A stretch of 64,000 bases of DNA from Cordylochernes scorpioides. Its lineage: Eukaryota; Arthropoda; Arachnida; Pseudoscorpiones; Chernetidae. The position numbers and the translations under genes were made by a program. The notes under the pieces were generated by a model. The model made no database searches. It was not told where the DNA came from and saw only the letters and a program-made list of their open reading frames with translations. Positions 1 to 10,019 of this stretch are shown piece after piece. The stretch lies in the NCBI GenBank assembly GCA_030710605.1, contig CP092865.1:30040190-30104189 (forward strand), read 5' to 3'. The first letter of the stretch is position 1; each line of letters opens with the position of its first letter.

Positions 1-558
1 CGTGTGCATCACGACAGGTATCTCTGAGGGGTCTTTACAGATCCAGCGATCATTCCTGGGATTTACCTTATGGTCCACGTCAAAGTTCTTTTCGTCAGAG
101 AAGAACCTTAGCATGCCAAAAGAGTCGTGTTTCAGGTTGTTGAGGAGGGCAGCAGCCTTTCCTTTTCTGTTATTCTTCATATTCTCAGTCAGCAACTGAC
201 CTTTCCGAAGGGCATAAGACTTGAGACCAAGGTCCTCATGGATAGTTCTGACAATTGTCATAGAGCCAACGTCCATTTCCTTGGCTATGGCCCTCATGCT
301 CTTCCCAGGGTTTCCATCAATCTTCTCCTTGACATTTTTGACAAATTCTTCGCCTCGTACCCTGTCGGATCGACGCGAGTGCTTTTTCCTTGTATCTATC
401 CCCTCTTTGTAACTGTCGGCCTCATCAAACTGCTTCTTGACACGATAAATAGTGGTTTTGGGCAACTTAAGAAAATCCACTATCTCTTTGGGGCTCCTTC
501 CGGCGCGCAGAGCAACGATGATGGCAGCTCGATTTTAAAATTCTCGTTTACTCTTCAT
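1..558 (-). pseudogene. Tc1/mariner (DDE) transposase, N-terminal part with one early stop
   Basis: Read on the minus strand from the ATG at 558-556, the frame is open to the window edge except for one TAA at codon 8 (537-535). It shows a helix-turn-helix region (RSPKEIVDFLKLPKTTIYRV), a second HTH (GKSMRAIAKEMDVGSMTIV) and the first catalytic aspartate in FFSDEKNFDVD, followed by NPRNDRW, all hallmarks of IS630/Tc1/mariner transposases. The enzyme would bind the inverted repeats and cut and paste the element. The remaining catalytic residues lie outside the window. A downstream start could bypass the stop, but the first HTH begins soon after it, so the copy is probably inactive. The wider Tc1/mariner assignment is firm; the subfamily is not. 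Confidence 0.85.
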
Positions 559-699
559 CACTACACTGCGCACACATGTACTGTTGCAATTTACATGAAT
601 ATGGCTACGTAATGAAAAAAAAAACAAGTTTTTAATCTCAAGTAGTTTTTGTTTTATGGACTGTCAAAGTTAGTCCCAATTCACCTGGTACACCCTGTA
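1..699 (-). mobile_element. Tc1/mariner-type transposon, 5' part, cut by the window edge
   Basis: The element reads leftwards and runs off the left edge. Its outer end is visible: read on the minus strand, a terminal motif TACAGGGTGTACCAGGTGAA starts near position 699 beside TATA sequence, as expected for a superfamily that inserts at TA. The transposase frame starts about 140 bp inside this end. The second inverted repeat lies outside the window, so length and target duplication cannot be checked. Confidence 0.85.
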
Positions 700-705
700 T
701 ATATC

Positions 706-1030
706 TCTTATATATATATAAAAGTCAATTTCTGTCTGTCTGTTTCGCGATAAACTCAAAAACTACTGAACCAATTGGTACCAAATTTTGCATGTCGCTT
801 TTTATAAACCTGAGGAAAATTTTCGGCTGCATTTTGATTAGTATTTTGGGCTATTTCTTTTTTTCATTTGAAGAACTTTTTTTTACGCGGACTAATCCGG
901 AAAGGAATGAATACTTAAATATGGCCATTTTTTAAAAGCATCGGTGGTTCAGTGGTAGAATGCTCGCCTGCCACGCGGGCGGCCCGGGTTCGATTCCCGG
1001 CCGATGCATTTTTTTTTTACAATTTTTAAA
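706..1030 (+). repeat. tRNA-Gly-carrying Helitron-like repeat block, copy 1
   Basis: The block opens with a TC-TATATATA stretch and a run of TCTG units, continues with about 200 bp of conserved sequence and ends just after a tRNA-Gly gene. Nearly the same block recurs at 5367-5705, so tRNA and flank were copied together. It has no 3' hairpin/CTAG terminus of its own; another Helitron-like start (TC-TATATATA) follows immediately at 1040. Confidence 0.75.
938..1008 (+). tRNA. trnG-GCC: tRNA-Gly (anticodon GCC), copy 1
   Basis: This 71-nt sequence folds as a standard cloverleaf: acceptor GCATCGG pairs with CCGATGC, the D arm carries GGTTCAGTGG, the anticodon loop reads CTGCCAC (anticodon GCC), and the T arm is CCGGG-TTCGATT-CCCGG. 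A discriminator A follows and there is no intron. The B-box GGTTCGATTCC and the A-box TGGTTCAGTGG are intact, so RNA polymerase III could transcribe it. It lies inside a repeat and is identical to the copy at 5606-5676. Confidence 0.95.
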
Positions 1031-1039
1031 ACTCATTTA

Positions 1040-1383
1040 TCTATATATATAAAATTGAATGTCTGTTTGTTTGTTTGTTTGTACTCTATAGATTCAAAAA
1101 CCATATATCCAATCGCCGTGAAAATTTGGGATATTATTAGGTATATCACCGGGAAGGTTTTTGAAAAATAATTTCATGAATATCTTGAATATCCTTAGAG
1201 TTATTTGCAGATTTGTAGATTTAACTCGCAAGCAGCGCCCCTATTGTGACAATGATAACAAGTTTTCTTATCACTAAGTTTGTTATCTTAAATATTATTT
1301 ATCAAAAGCAAGATTATCTCAGGATGACACGGCAATGTGACACGGGAAAAAATGTTCACTAGATAAAACTATGATTTTCTATA
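1040..1383 (+). mobile_element. Helitron-like element, 5' part
   Basis: It starts TC-TATATATATAAAATTGAATG followed by TTTG repeats, and matches the start and body of the complete element at 5714-6475. It is cut off by three minisatellite units at 1384 before any 3' terminus. No coding capacity is visible, as expected of a non-autonomous rolling-circle element. Confidence 0.6.
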
Positions 1384-1477
1384 TGATATAAAAAGCCAAC
1401 AATGAAGAGTGAATGTAAGATAAAAAGCCAACAATGAAGAATGAATGTAAGATAAAAAGCCAACAATGAAGAGTGAA
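1384..1477 (+). repeat. Short minisatellite array, about three 32-bp units
   Basis: Three units of the same repeat (core AAAAAGCCAACAATGAAG) that forms the large array at 1977-5359. The array ends exactly where the next Helitron-like 5' terminus (TC-TATATATA) begins. Confidence 0.9.
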
Positions 1478-1976
1478 TCTATATATATATAAAAATGAAT
1501 GTATGTGTGTGTGTCTGTTTGTTTGTCCTTTATGCCTGACCAAACCACTCATTGGAACGCCATGAATCTTTGGGAAGTTATTTAGTATAGTACTGGGAAG
1601 GTTTCTAGTGAATACAATTTTTGAAATAACTTTTCGCTTCAAAATAATCAAGATAAATATTCTAATTTATCTGTTATAATTCAACAATCTGCTCTAAATA
1701 TTATCATGATGATACGATGATTTTGTAATGTAGAAAATTAAGAAAGACAAAATTCAGGATGACACGGCATTTTATTTGAGACAAGAATAATGATACAATT
1801 CCAAGGCAAGATACTATTCCTTTAACTTCCAATTACCGAGGGAACCAATTAATATTGATTTTATTCAACTTATCAATTATTTTTCAAGGGATCGGGAAAA
1901 AATGTTCACTTTATCGAGAGATTCGTTAGACAAACCTTTACTCGGGTAAAACCCTGGCGAAGCCGGGTACGTCCGC
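1478..1976 (+). mobile_element. Helitron-like element, nearly complete, non-autonomous
   Basis: It begins TC-TATATATATAAAA, then TG-rich sequence, and ends with a GC-rich hairpin region (CTGGCGAAGCCGGG) and GTCCGC. This is the conserved 3' end of the family, but the terminal CTAGT is replaced by the first minisatellite unit. The internal part (TTCAGGATGACACGGCA, AAAAAATGTTCAC) is shared with 5714-6475. No transposase gene is present. Confidence 0.65.
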
Positions 1977-4900
1977 AAAGGTAAGATAAAAAGCCAACAA
2001 TGAATAGTAAATGTAATATAAAAAGCCAACAATGAAGAATGAATGTAAGATAAAAAGCAACAATGAAGAGTGAATATAAGATAAAAAGCCAACAATGAAG
2101 AGTGAATGTAATATAAAAAGCCAACAATGAAGAATGAAGGTAAGATAAAAAGCCAACAGAGTAAATGTAAGATAAAAAGCCAACAATGAAGAGTGAATGT
2201 AATATAAAAAGCCAACAATGAAGAATGAATGTAGGATAAAAAGCCAACAAAGAAAAGTAAATATAATATAAAAAGCCAACAATGAAGAGTGAATGTAAGA
2301 TAAAAAGCCAACAATGAAGAGTAAATGTAATATAAAAAGCCAACAGAGTGAATGTAAGATAAAAAGCCAACAATGAAGAGTGAATGTAATATAAAAAGCC
2401 AACAATGAAGAATGAATGTAAGATAAAAAGCCAACAATGAAGAGTGAATGTAATATAAAAAGCCAACAATGAAGAATGAATGTAAGATAAAGAGCCAACA
2501 AAGAAGAGTAAATATAATATAAAAAGCCAACAATGAAGAGTGAATGTAAGATAAAAAGCAAACAATGAAGAGTAAATGTAATATAAAAAGCAAACAGAGT
2601 GAATGTAAGATAAAAAGCCAACAATGAGGAGTGAATGTAATATAAAAAGCCAACAATGAAGAATGAATGTAAGATAAAAAGCCAACAGAGTGAATGTAAG
2701 ATAAAAAGCCAACAATGAAGAGTGAATGTAATATAAAAAGCCAACAATGAAGAATGAATGTAAGATAAAAAGCCAACAATGAAGAGTGAATGTAATATAA
2801 AAAGCCAACAATGAAGAATGAATGTAAGATAAAAAGCCAACAATGAAGAGTGAATGTAATATAAAAAGCCAACAATGAAGAATGAATGTAAGATAAAAAG
2901 CCAACAATGAAGAGTGAATGTAAGATAAAAAGCCAACAATGAAGAGTAAATGTAATATAAAAAGCCAACAATGAAAAATGAATGTAATATAAAAGCCAAC
3001 ATTTTAGAGTAAATATAATATAAAAACCCAACAATGAAGAGTGAATGTAAGATAAAAAGCCAACAATGAAGAGTAAATGTAATATAAAAAGCCAACAGAG
3101 TGAATTTAAGATAAAAAGCCAACAATGAAGAGTGAATGTAATATAAAAAGCCAACAATGAAGAATGAATGTAAGATAAAAAGCCAACAGAGTGAATGTAA
3201 GATAAAAAGCCAACAATGAAGAGTGAATGTAATATAAAAAGCCAACAATGAAGAATGAATGTAAGATTAAAAGCCAACAAAGAAGAGTAAATATAATATA
3301 AAAAGCCAACAATGAAGAGTGAATGTAAGATAAAAAGCCAACAATGAAGAGTAAATGTAATATAAAAAGCCAACAGAGTGAATGTAAGATAAAAAGCCAA
3401 CAATGAAGAGTGAATGTAATATAAAAAGCCAACAATGAAGAATGAATGTAAGATAAAAAGCCAACAATGAAGAGTGAATGTAATATAAAAAGCCAACAAT
3501 GAAGAATGAATGTGAGATAAAAAGCCAACAATGAAGAGTAAATATAATATAAAAAGCCAACAATGAAGAGTGAATGTAAGATAAAAAGCCAACAATGAAG
3601 AGTAAATGTAATATAAAAAGCCAACAGAGTGAATGTAAGATAAAAAGCCAAAAATGAAGAGTGAATGTAATATAAAAAGCCAACAATGAAGAATGAATGT
3701 AAGATAAAAAGCCAACAATGAAGAGTGAATGTAATATAAAAAGCCAACAATGAAGAATGAATATAAGATAAAAAGCCAACAATGAAGAGTGAATGTAAGA
3801 TAAAAAGCCAACAATGAAGAGTGAATGTAATATAAAAAGCCAACAATGAAGAATGAATGTAAGATAAAAAGCCAACAAAGAAGAGTAAATATAATATAAA
3901 AGCCAACAATGAAGAGTGAATGTAAGATAAAAAGCCAACAATGAAGAGTAAATGTAATATAAAAAGCCAACAGAGTGAATGTAAGTGAAAAAGCCAACAA
4001 TGAAGAGTGAATGTAATATAAAAAGCCAACAATGAAGAATGAATGTAAGATAAAAAGCCAACAGAGTGAATGTAAGATAAAAAGCCAACAATGAAGAGTA
4101 AATGTAATATAAAAAGCCAACAGAGTGAATGTAAGATAAAAAGCCAACAATGAAGAATGAATGTAAGATAAAAAGCCAACAATGAAGAGTGAATGTAATA
4201 TAAAAAGCCAACAATGAAGAATGAATGTAAGATAAAAAGCCAACAGAGTGAATGTAAGATAAAAAGCCAACAATGAAGAGTAAATGTAATATAAAAAGCC
4301 AACAGAGTGAATGTAAGATAAAAAGCCAACAATGAAGAATGAATGTAAGATAAAAAGCCAACAATGAAGAGTGAATGTAAGATAAAAAGCCAACAATGAA
4401 GAATGAATGTAATATAAAAAGCCAACAATGAAGAATGAATGTAAGATAAAAAGCCAACAATGAAGAGTAAATATAATATAAAAAGCCAACAATGAAGAGT
4501 GAATATAAGATAAAAAGCCAACAATGAAGAGTGAATTTAATATAAAAAGCCAACAATGAAGAATGAATGTAAGATAAAAAGCCAACAAAGAAGAGTAAAT
4601 ATAATATAAAAAGCCAACAATGAAGAGTGAATGTAAGATAAAAAGCCAACAATGAAGAGTAAATGTAATATAAAAAGCCAACAGAGTGAATGTAAGATAA
4701 AAATCAAACAATGAAGAGTGAATGTAACATAAAAGCCAACAATGAAGAATGAATGTAAGATAAAAATCCAACAATGAAGAGTGAATGTAATATAAAAAGC
4801 CAACAATGAAAAATGAATGTAAGATAAAAAGCCAACAATGAAGAGTGAATGTAAGATAAAAAGCCAACAATGAAGAGTGAATGTAATATAAAAAGCCAAC

Positions 4901-5359
4901 AATGAAGAATGAATGTAAGATAAAAAGCCAACAAAGAAGAGTAAATATAATATAAAAAGCCAACAATGAAGAGTGAATGTAAGATAAAAAGCCAACAATG
5001 AAGAGTAAATGTAATATAAAAAGCCAACAGAGTGAATGTAAGTTAAAAAGCCAACAATGAAGAGTGAATTTAATATAAAAAGCCAACAATGAAGAATGAA
5101 TGTAAGATAAAAAGCCAACTATGAAGAGTGAATGTAATATAAAAAGCCAACAATGAAGAATGAATGTAAGATAAAAAGCCAACAATGAAGAGTGAATGTA
5201 AGATAAAAAGCCAACAATGAAGAGTAAATGTAATATAAAAAGCCAACAATGAAGAATGAATGTAAGATAAAAAGCCAACAATGAAGAGTAAATATAATAT
5301 AAAAAGCCAACAATGAAGAATGAATGTAAGTTAAAAAGGGAACAATATGAAGAGTAAAT
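1977..5359 (+). repeat. Large minisatellite, about 105 units of roughly 32 bp
   Basis: The basic unit is AAGATAAAAAGCCAACAATG plus AAGAGTGAATGT. Variants alternate between GATAAAAAG and TATAAAAAG starts and between AGTGAAT, AATGAAT and AGTAAAT ends. A recurrent 27-bp variant lacks five bases (GCCAACAGAGTGAAT). A rarer variant with AACAAAGAAGAGTAAAT recurs around 2250, 2496, 3279, 3876, 4587 and 4931, showing block duplication of several units. Read on the minus strand no unit contains a stop in any frame, which creates very long spurious hydrophobic ORFs. Both edges coincide with Helitron-like termini. Confidence 0.95.
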
Positions 5360-5366
5360 CTCTATC

Positions 5367-5705
5367 TCTATATATATAAAATCAATTTCTGTCTGTCTGT
5401 CTGTTTGTCTGTTTCGCGATAAACTCAAAAACTACTGAACCAATTGGTACCAAATTTTGCATGTCGCTTTTTATAAACCTGAGGAAAATTTTCGGCTGCA
5501 TTTTGAATAGTATTTTTGGCTATTTCTTTTTTTCATTTGAAGAAATATTTTTTACGCGGACTAATCCGGAATGGAATGAATACCTAAATATGGCCATTTT
5601 TTTAAGCATCGGTGGTTCAGTGGTAGAATGCTCGCCTGCCACGCGGGCGGCCCGGGTTCGATTCCCGGCCGATGCATTTTTTATTTTACAATTTTTAAAA
5701 CTCTT
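5367..5705 (+). repeat. tRNA-Gly-carrying Helitron-like repeat block, copy 2
   Basis: Almost identical to 706-1030, including the TCTG run, the TTTCGCGATAAACTC segment, the tRNA-Gly gene and the T-rich tail. It starts at the right edge of the minisatellite and is followed at 5714 by a complete Helitron-like element, the same order as at copy 1. Confidence 0.8.
5606..5676 (+). tRNA. trnG-GCC: tRNA-Gly (anticodon GCC), copy 2
   Basis: Identical in sequence to 938-1008: 71 nt, intact cloverleaf, anticodon GCC, intact A and B boxes. It is preceded by a T-rich stretch and followed by a run of T that could terminate polymerase III. It is a duplicate carried within a repeat block, so whether it adds to the functional tRNA pool is unknown. 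Confidence 0.95.
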
Positions 5706-5713
5706 TTATATTA

Positions 5714-6475
5714 TCTTATATATATATAAAATTGAATGTCTGTCTGTCTGTCTGTATTCTATAGATTCAAAAACCATACTTCCAATCGCCGTGAAATTTT
5801 GGGATATTATTAGGTATATCACCGGGAAGGTTTTTGAAAAATAATTTCATGAATATCTTGAAAATCCTTAGAGTTATTTGCAGATTTGTAGATTTAACTC
5901 GCAAGCAGCGCCCCCATTGTGACGATTATAACAAGTTTTCTTATCACTAAGTTTGTTATCTTAAATATTATTTATCAAAAATAAGATTATCTCAGGATGA
6001 CACGGCAATTTATTTGCGACAAGAATAATGATACAATTCCAAGGCGAAGATACTATTCCTTTAACTTCTAATTACCAAGGGAACCAATTAATATTGATTT
6101 TATTCAACTTATCGAGTATTTCTCAAGGGACCGGGAAAAAATGTTCACTAGATAAAACTATGATTTTCTAATGTAGAAAATTAGGAAAGACAAAATTCAG
6201 GATGACAAGGCACACAGGGACCGGGAAAAAATGTTCACTCTATCGAGAGATTCAAATTTGCGAGTTTCAAATTATCAAAATATATCTTTTTTATTTTTTA
6301 ATAAGTTTTTAGAGAATTGTTTTAACAAATGTTCGCTAGACAAACCTTCACTCGGGTAAAACCCCGGGCGAAGCCGAGTACGTTTTATAAGTTTAAAGAG
6401 AATTGTTTTAACAAATGTTCGTTAGACAAACATTCACTCGGGTAAAACCCGGGCGAAGCCGGGCACATCCGCTAG
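5714..6475 (+). mobile_element. Helitron-like element, complete, non-autonomous, duplicated 3' end
   Basis: It starts TC-TTATATATATATAAAATTG after an A and ends CTAG before a T, the A|T insertion preference of Helitrons. The 3' terminus has a hairpin (CCCGGGCGAAGCCGGG) about ten bases before CTAG. A second, older-looking copy of the last 75 or so bases (ACAAATGTTCG...GGGCGAAGCCGAGTACG) lies directly upstream at about 6325-6384, so the 3' end is tandemly doubled. No RepHel coding sequence is present; it would depend on an autonomous relative. Confidence 0.7.
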
Positions 6476-6548
6476 TTAATATATATAGTCACGACCGTCT
6501 TTCCTCATCGGCCTCTGTCACGGATGAAATTTAAAAATTAAAAAAAGA

Positions 6549-6621
6549 TGCCGTAACCCGGGATCGAACCAGGGACCTTTAGATATTCAGTCTAACGCTC
6601 TCCTAACTGAACTATTTCGGC
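6549..6621 (-). tRNA. trnF-GAA: tRNA-Phe (anticodon GAA), slightly damaged
   Basis: On the minus strand a 73-nt cloverleaf reads GCCGAAA (acceptor), GTTC-AGTTAGGA-GAGC (D arm), TTAGA-CTGAATA-TCTAA (anticodon GAA), a T arm with GGTTCGATCCC, and TTACGGC plus A. One acceptor pair (position 5) is an A-A mismatch, and the D arm and anticodon loop carry changes (AGTTAGG, CTGAATA) compared with usual animal tRNA-Phe. It is either a diverged gene or a young pseudogene. It sits between two Helitron-like elements, about 70 bp beyond the end of one. Confidence 0.8.
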
Positions 6622-6831
6622 TTATTTTATTTATTTCTATAGAAGTTTCTATCTTTATAATTATGTATATTTTCGAAAAGTCAATTCACACCTCTTCGCT
6701 GGAGACCATGGGAATACTGACTAATTCATTATGCTAACATAATTATAACTACAAGTATCAGTCATCAACAATTCTGTCCTCGTTTGCTTTTGTGAATGGA
6801 ATAAATACCCAAATAGGGTCATTTCTTATAA

Positions 6832-6902
6832 GCATCGGTGGTTCAGTGGTAGAATGCTCGCCTGCCACGCGGGCGGCCTGGGTTCGATTCGCGGCCGATG
6901 CA
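6832..6902 (+). tRNA. trnG-GCC: tRNA-Gly (anticodon GCC), third copy, decaying
   Basis: Same 71-nt tRNA as copies 1 and 2 but with two T-arm substitutions (CCTGGG and TTCGCGG), giving a G-U wobble and a G-G mismatch. The B box is altered as well. About 45 bp of upstream flank (GGAATAAATACCCAAATAGGG) is still recognisably the flank of the other copies, so it derives from the same mobile block. Probably a pseudogene in the making. Confidence 0.85.
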
Positions 6903-6954
6903 TTTTTTCTTTTTTAAAATTTTTAAAACTCATTTATATTATTATCCCTATATA

Positions 6955-7313
6955 TATAAAAGTCAGCGTATGTATGTATGTATGTTTGTCAACTATACAC
7001 GTCCACAATACGTAACTAATATGACTGATATTTTAACAGTATATAAATTAAAATCTGGAAAAACTCTTTGTGAAAATTTCAGGTCTCTATCCCGAATATC
7101 CGTCGTGTTATTTGCAAATTTGCTCTTTCGCTCGCGCCTCTAGCGGTGAAAATGAGGGGTAATACCAGCTGACCTAATGTACATGTAAAGTTTAAGGCGG
7201 GACGTTTCACAAGAGTGACATCCACGGCTCCAATTTATAATAGTAACAAATAGTATTTGAATAAAAACATTCAATCGGTTAAAACACGGGCGTTGCCCGG
7301 GCCATTCGGCTAG
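6955..7313 (+). mobile_element. Short Helitron-like element, complete (about 360 bp)
   Basis: It starts TCCCTATATATATAAAAGTC with GTAT repeats and ends in a 3' hairpin (CGGGC-GTT-GCCCG) eight bases or so before CTAG, which is followed by T. This is the same architecture as 5714-6475 with a different body, so it is a second subfamily. It is non-coding. Confidence 0.7.
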
Positions 7314-7368
7314 TATATATATATATATATATATATACAACCATTAGATATAAGATGTTGGGAGTTCT

Positions 7369-7455
7369 AGGTTAGAGCAGTGGTGTGTTGGGGCGTGCGT
7401 GTGTGTGTGCGCGTGCGTGCATGCGTGTGTTTGTGTCTGTGCGTATGTGTGAACA
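7369..7455 (+). repeat. (TG)n / (TGCG)n microsatellite
   Basis: Imperfect run of TG, TGCG and TGTGTG units after a TA-repeat and a short unique piece. Confidence 0.85.
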
Positions 7456-8492
7456 TTCGTAGCGGTTTTTCAATTTGTTTTATTACACCACTACAATTAT
7501 TACATATTCTGTTTGCCACTGTAACAAGGATTTAGTAAACCCTAGGCACTTTTTTTAAAGTACCATTTTACAGTTTTTACACAATGATATAAGTAAATAT
7601 AAGTAATATAATATGTATATCATTAAGATGGAGCAATCCGGCGAAACTATATATATATTTTCATCAAGTGATTCCTTTGTCATATTACCACTGCTCTCAT
7701 CTTCAATTAGGGTATCTTCATAATAAAATACATTCTTAGAAAGCGAGTAAATTTAATCCCATTGGCCCATCCTTTTTTTTATATATTTATATTTTAAATG
7801 CATCAAATGTAATTATCATCAAGAAGAATTATATTTTTTTGTACTTTATATTCCGATTTCATATCTTGTAGGATATTATTAAATCGAAGTCTCCCCTGTA
7901 CCAGTAAATGCCATAGCCCAGAACCATGGTATATAAGTTGATTTTGTCTGAAATAAATAAATCTAGTGTTGTGGCTCATTCCTTCATTATAAATCCTGTG
8001 TTTTTCATGAGGATGATACAAATATTTGCCTATTTTTAGTCATTTTTAAACGGGAAATGTGTGTTCCCTCTTTGCATATGAATATATATTCCTTACATAC
8101 ACATTACATTAATATGATGCCTTAGCGCGCCATCTGTTATGAAAATTTGCAACTATTTTTGACGCGTATGATTCTTTTAAAAATGAATCCATTTTTATAA
8201 TTATACTATATTACACTAAATTGTTTTCAATATACATATATATGGATTTATATATATCCAATAGGTTATTCAGTAAATTTATTATAAAAATGGAATAATA
8301 ATTGAGAAAAAGTTGTGAGTAGGTCTTCACATATAAGAAGATCAACTTTTGTGATGTGGATGGGACAATTGAGCGCCGCTGCAGTGGCAGAAATATCGTT
8401 TGTCAAGTGACTTCTCGAATTGTGTCAAATTATTGGTGAGACCGGCTCTCTACTCTGTCAGATTTCTACATTAGACGACATGGAACTAACTA
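7456..8492. other. Intergenic; one weak ORF only
   Basis: AT-rich DNA. A 72-residue minus-strand ORF at 7803-8021 has a protein-like middle (HNTRFIYFRQNQLIYHGSG) but matches no family I recognise and has no splice or start context. I see no other gene. Confidence 0.4.
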
Positions 8493-8666
8493 CAGCCAAA
8501 CCTCGCTATAACAAACCCTCTTTGGGATAATCTTATTGTTCACTATTACATTGGTCATTAAATCCATTAATTTATAAAATATAATATATTAGAGATTATA
8601 TATTTCACGTTCGTTATAAGGAAAACTTCACTATATCTCCGGTTTCTTATAAGAGCAGGTTTAATG
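8493..8666 (+). mobile_element. pogo/Tigger-like MITE
   Basis: The left end CAGCCAAACCTCGCTATAAC and the inverted right end (CATTAAACCTGCTCTTATAA on the other strand) resemble the termini of pogo/Tigger elements. TA dinucleotides flank both ends (8491-8492, 8667-8668). The 174-bp interior is AT-rich and non-coding, so it is a deletion derivative mobilised in trans. Confidence 0.7.
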
Positions 8667-10019
8667 TAAAACATGTTGGTCTAGCTCTAAAATTGTGTAT
8701 TTTCAGAATTCATCCGCACTAATCAAAAACAGAAAATTATTGAATAAAACGCCAAATTATTAATGTACGTCCTATTTTTAAAACATGCCCATATGTTATA
8801 GGTAAATTCGGATATTCAGGATTTCTATAAAATATATGAATTTGAAGTCGATTGTCGAAACGTATTTTTAAATGTATATGAAAATTATAGAATACCTTGA
8901 ATGCCTAAAGATCTTTGGTTGAACACTATGAATATATATTTATTTAATGTATGGACCGGCATTGCTTTCTCCTTTATGAAATATACTCGTGAGGTTGGAA
9001 ACCAGAAGAAACCATGAGATATTGTATCTCAGGAACCTCTCTTCGAAGCCTGCATTGAACAGTTTTATTCTAATTTCCTTTTCCGCAAAAAGCGTTTATA
9101 AAGAGAATAAATGCCAACTCACATAGAGCGAGATAGAGATTTTAAACCAATTTTTATAGAATTAAAATTAATTTGAAAATCGTATTTTATTTTTATTACT
9201 ATGTTTGAGCTAATATTAATGATATACATTTGACGGATCAAAGGATTTCAAAGTGGTTTTAAAAGACGAATATAAGAGTTTATTTTTGAGGAAAGCAATT
9301 TTAATTATTAAGTGAATTATTAGTGTTGAAAATTTTTGAATGGATCAATTTTAGGTTGTAGAAGACATGAAGAAACCCATGTTTGAAATAAAATTAATGC
9401 AGTTTCACGATTTCATGAAAATATATCGATACATTTTGAAAATGAAGAGAAAGATTTAAAGAAGTTGGTGAATTATTTCTTTTGGAAAACATCAAATAAA
9501 GAGTGATTGGTTTGATCATAGATATATACAAAATTCAAACGGTGTTTTCTTGATATTTTTATATATTTTTTATATTGATATAAACAAATTTCAATCTATA
9601 AATTGAAAAAAAAAAATGCTATAGTTACCATTAATTTTATCATGTGGAAAAAGTCTCGATTAGTTTTCCATTAAAGAAGTAAAGGGGGATATTGAGAACT
9701 GATTATGAATGCCTAATAAGTTAACCATTAGAATAGATGTTTTTCGTTTTCTTGGGAAATATAATTTATAAGACACCAATTAGAATAGCATTATACTCAA
9801 TTCGTGTACCATTTTCTTTAATGTCATACAAGCGTTTCCATAATTTAAATAACATATGTTAAAAATATTCTATAATGAAAATGAAAGCGAAATTTGATGA
9901 CGATATCTTCACCGATGGTTTGTTGGTGTGTATTTGCTCATATATAAGACAAAATCATTTTTTTATATATCACACTATGCAGATTTAAATAGAGAGAGAA
10001 AGTGTAATTTTTTTTTTTT
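8667..10019. other. Intergenic, no gene seen
   Basis: AT-rich sequence with stops in all frames and no recognisable repeat termini or RNA genes. Confidence 0.5.

Noticed and set aside
1977-5359. CRISPR array
   Set aside because: Units are contiguous about 32-bp repeats with no unique spacers, and the DNA is eukaryotic.
1877-5428. 1183-codon minus-strand ORF as a real repetitive membrane protein
   Set aside because: It is entirely minisatellite; the frame rotates every unit, all three frames are open, and both ends lie in unrelated Helitron-like sequence.
5461-5844. 127-codon plus ORF over the second tRNA-Gly
   Set aside because: It reads straight through a tRNA gene and two repeat boundaries; no protein family resemblance.
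7803-8021. 72-codon minus ORF as a gene
   Set aside because: Partly protein-like, but with no family, splice or promoter context; too short to call.
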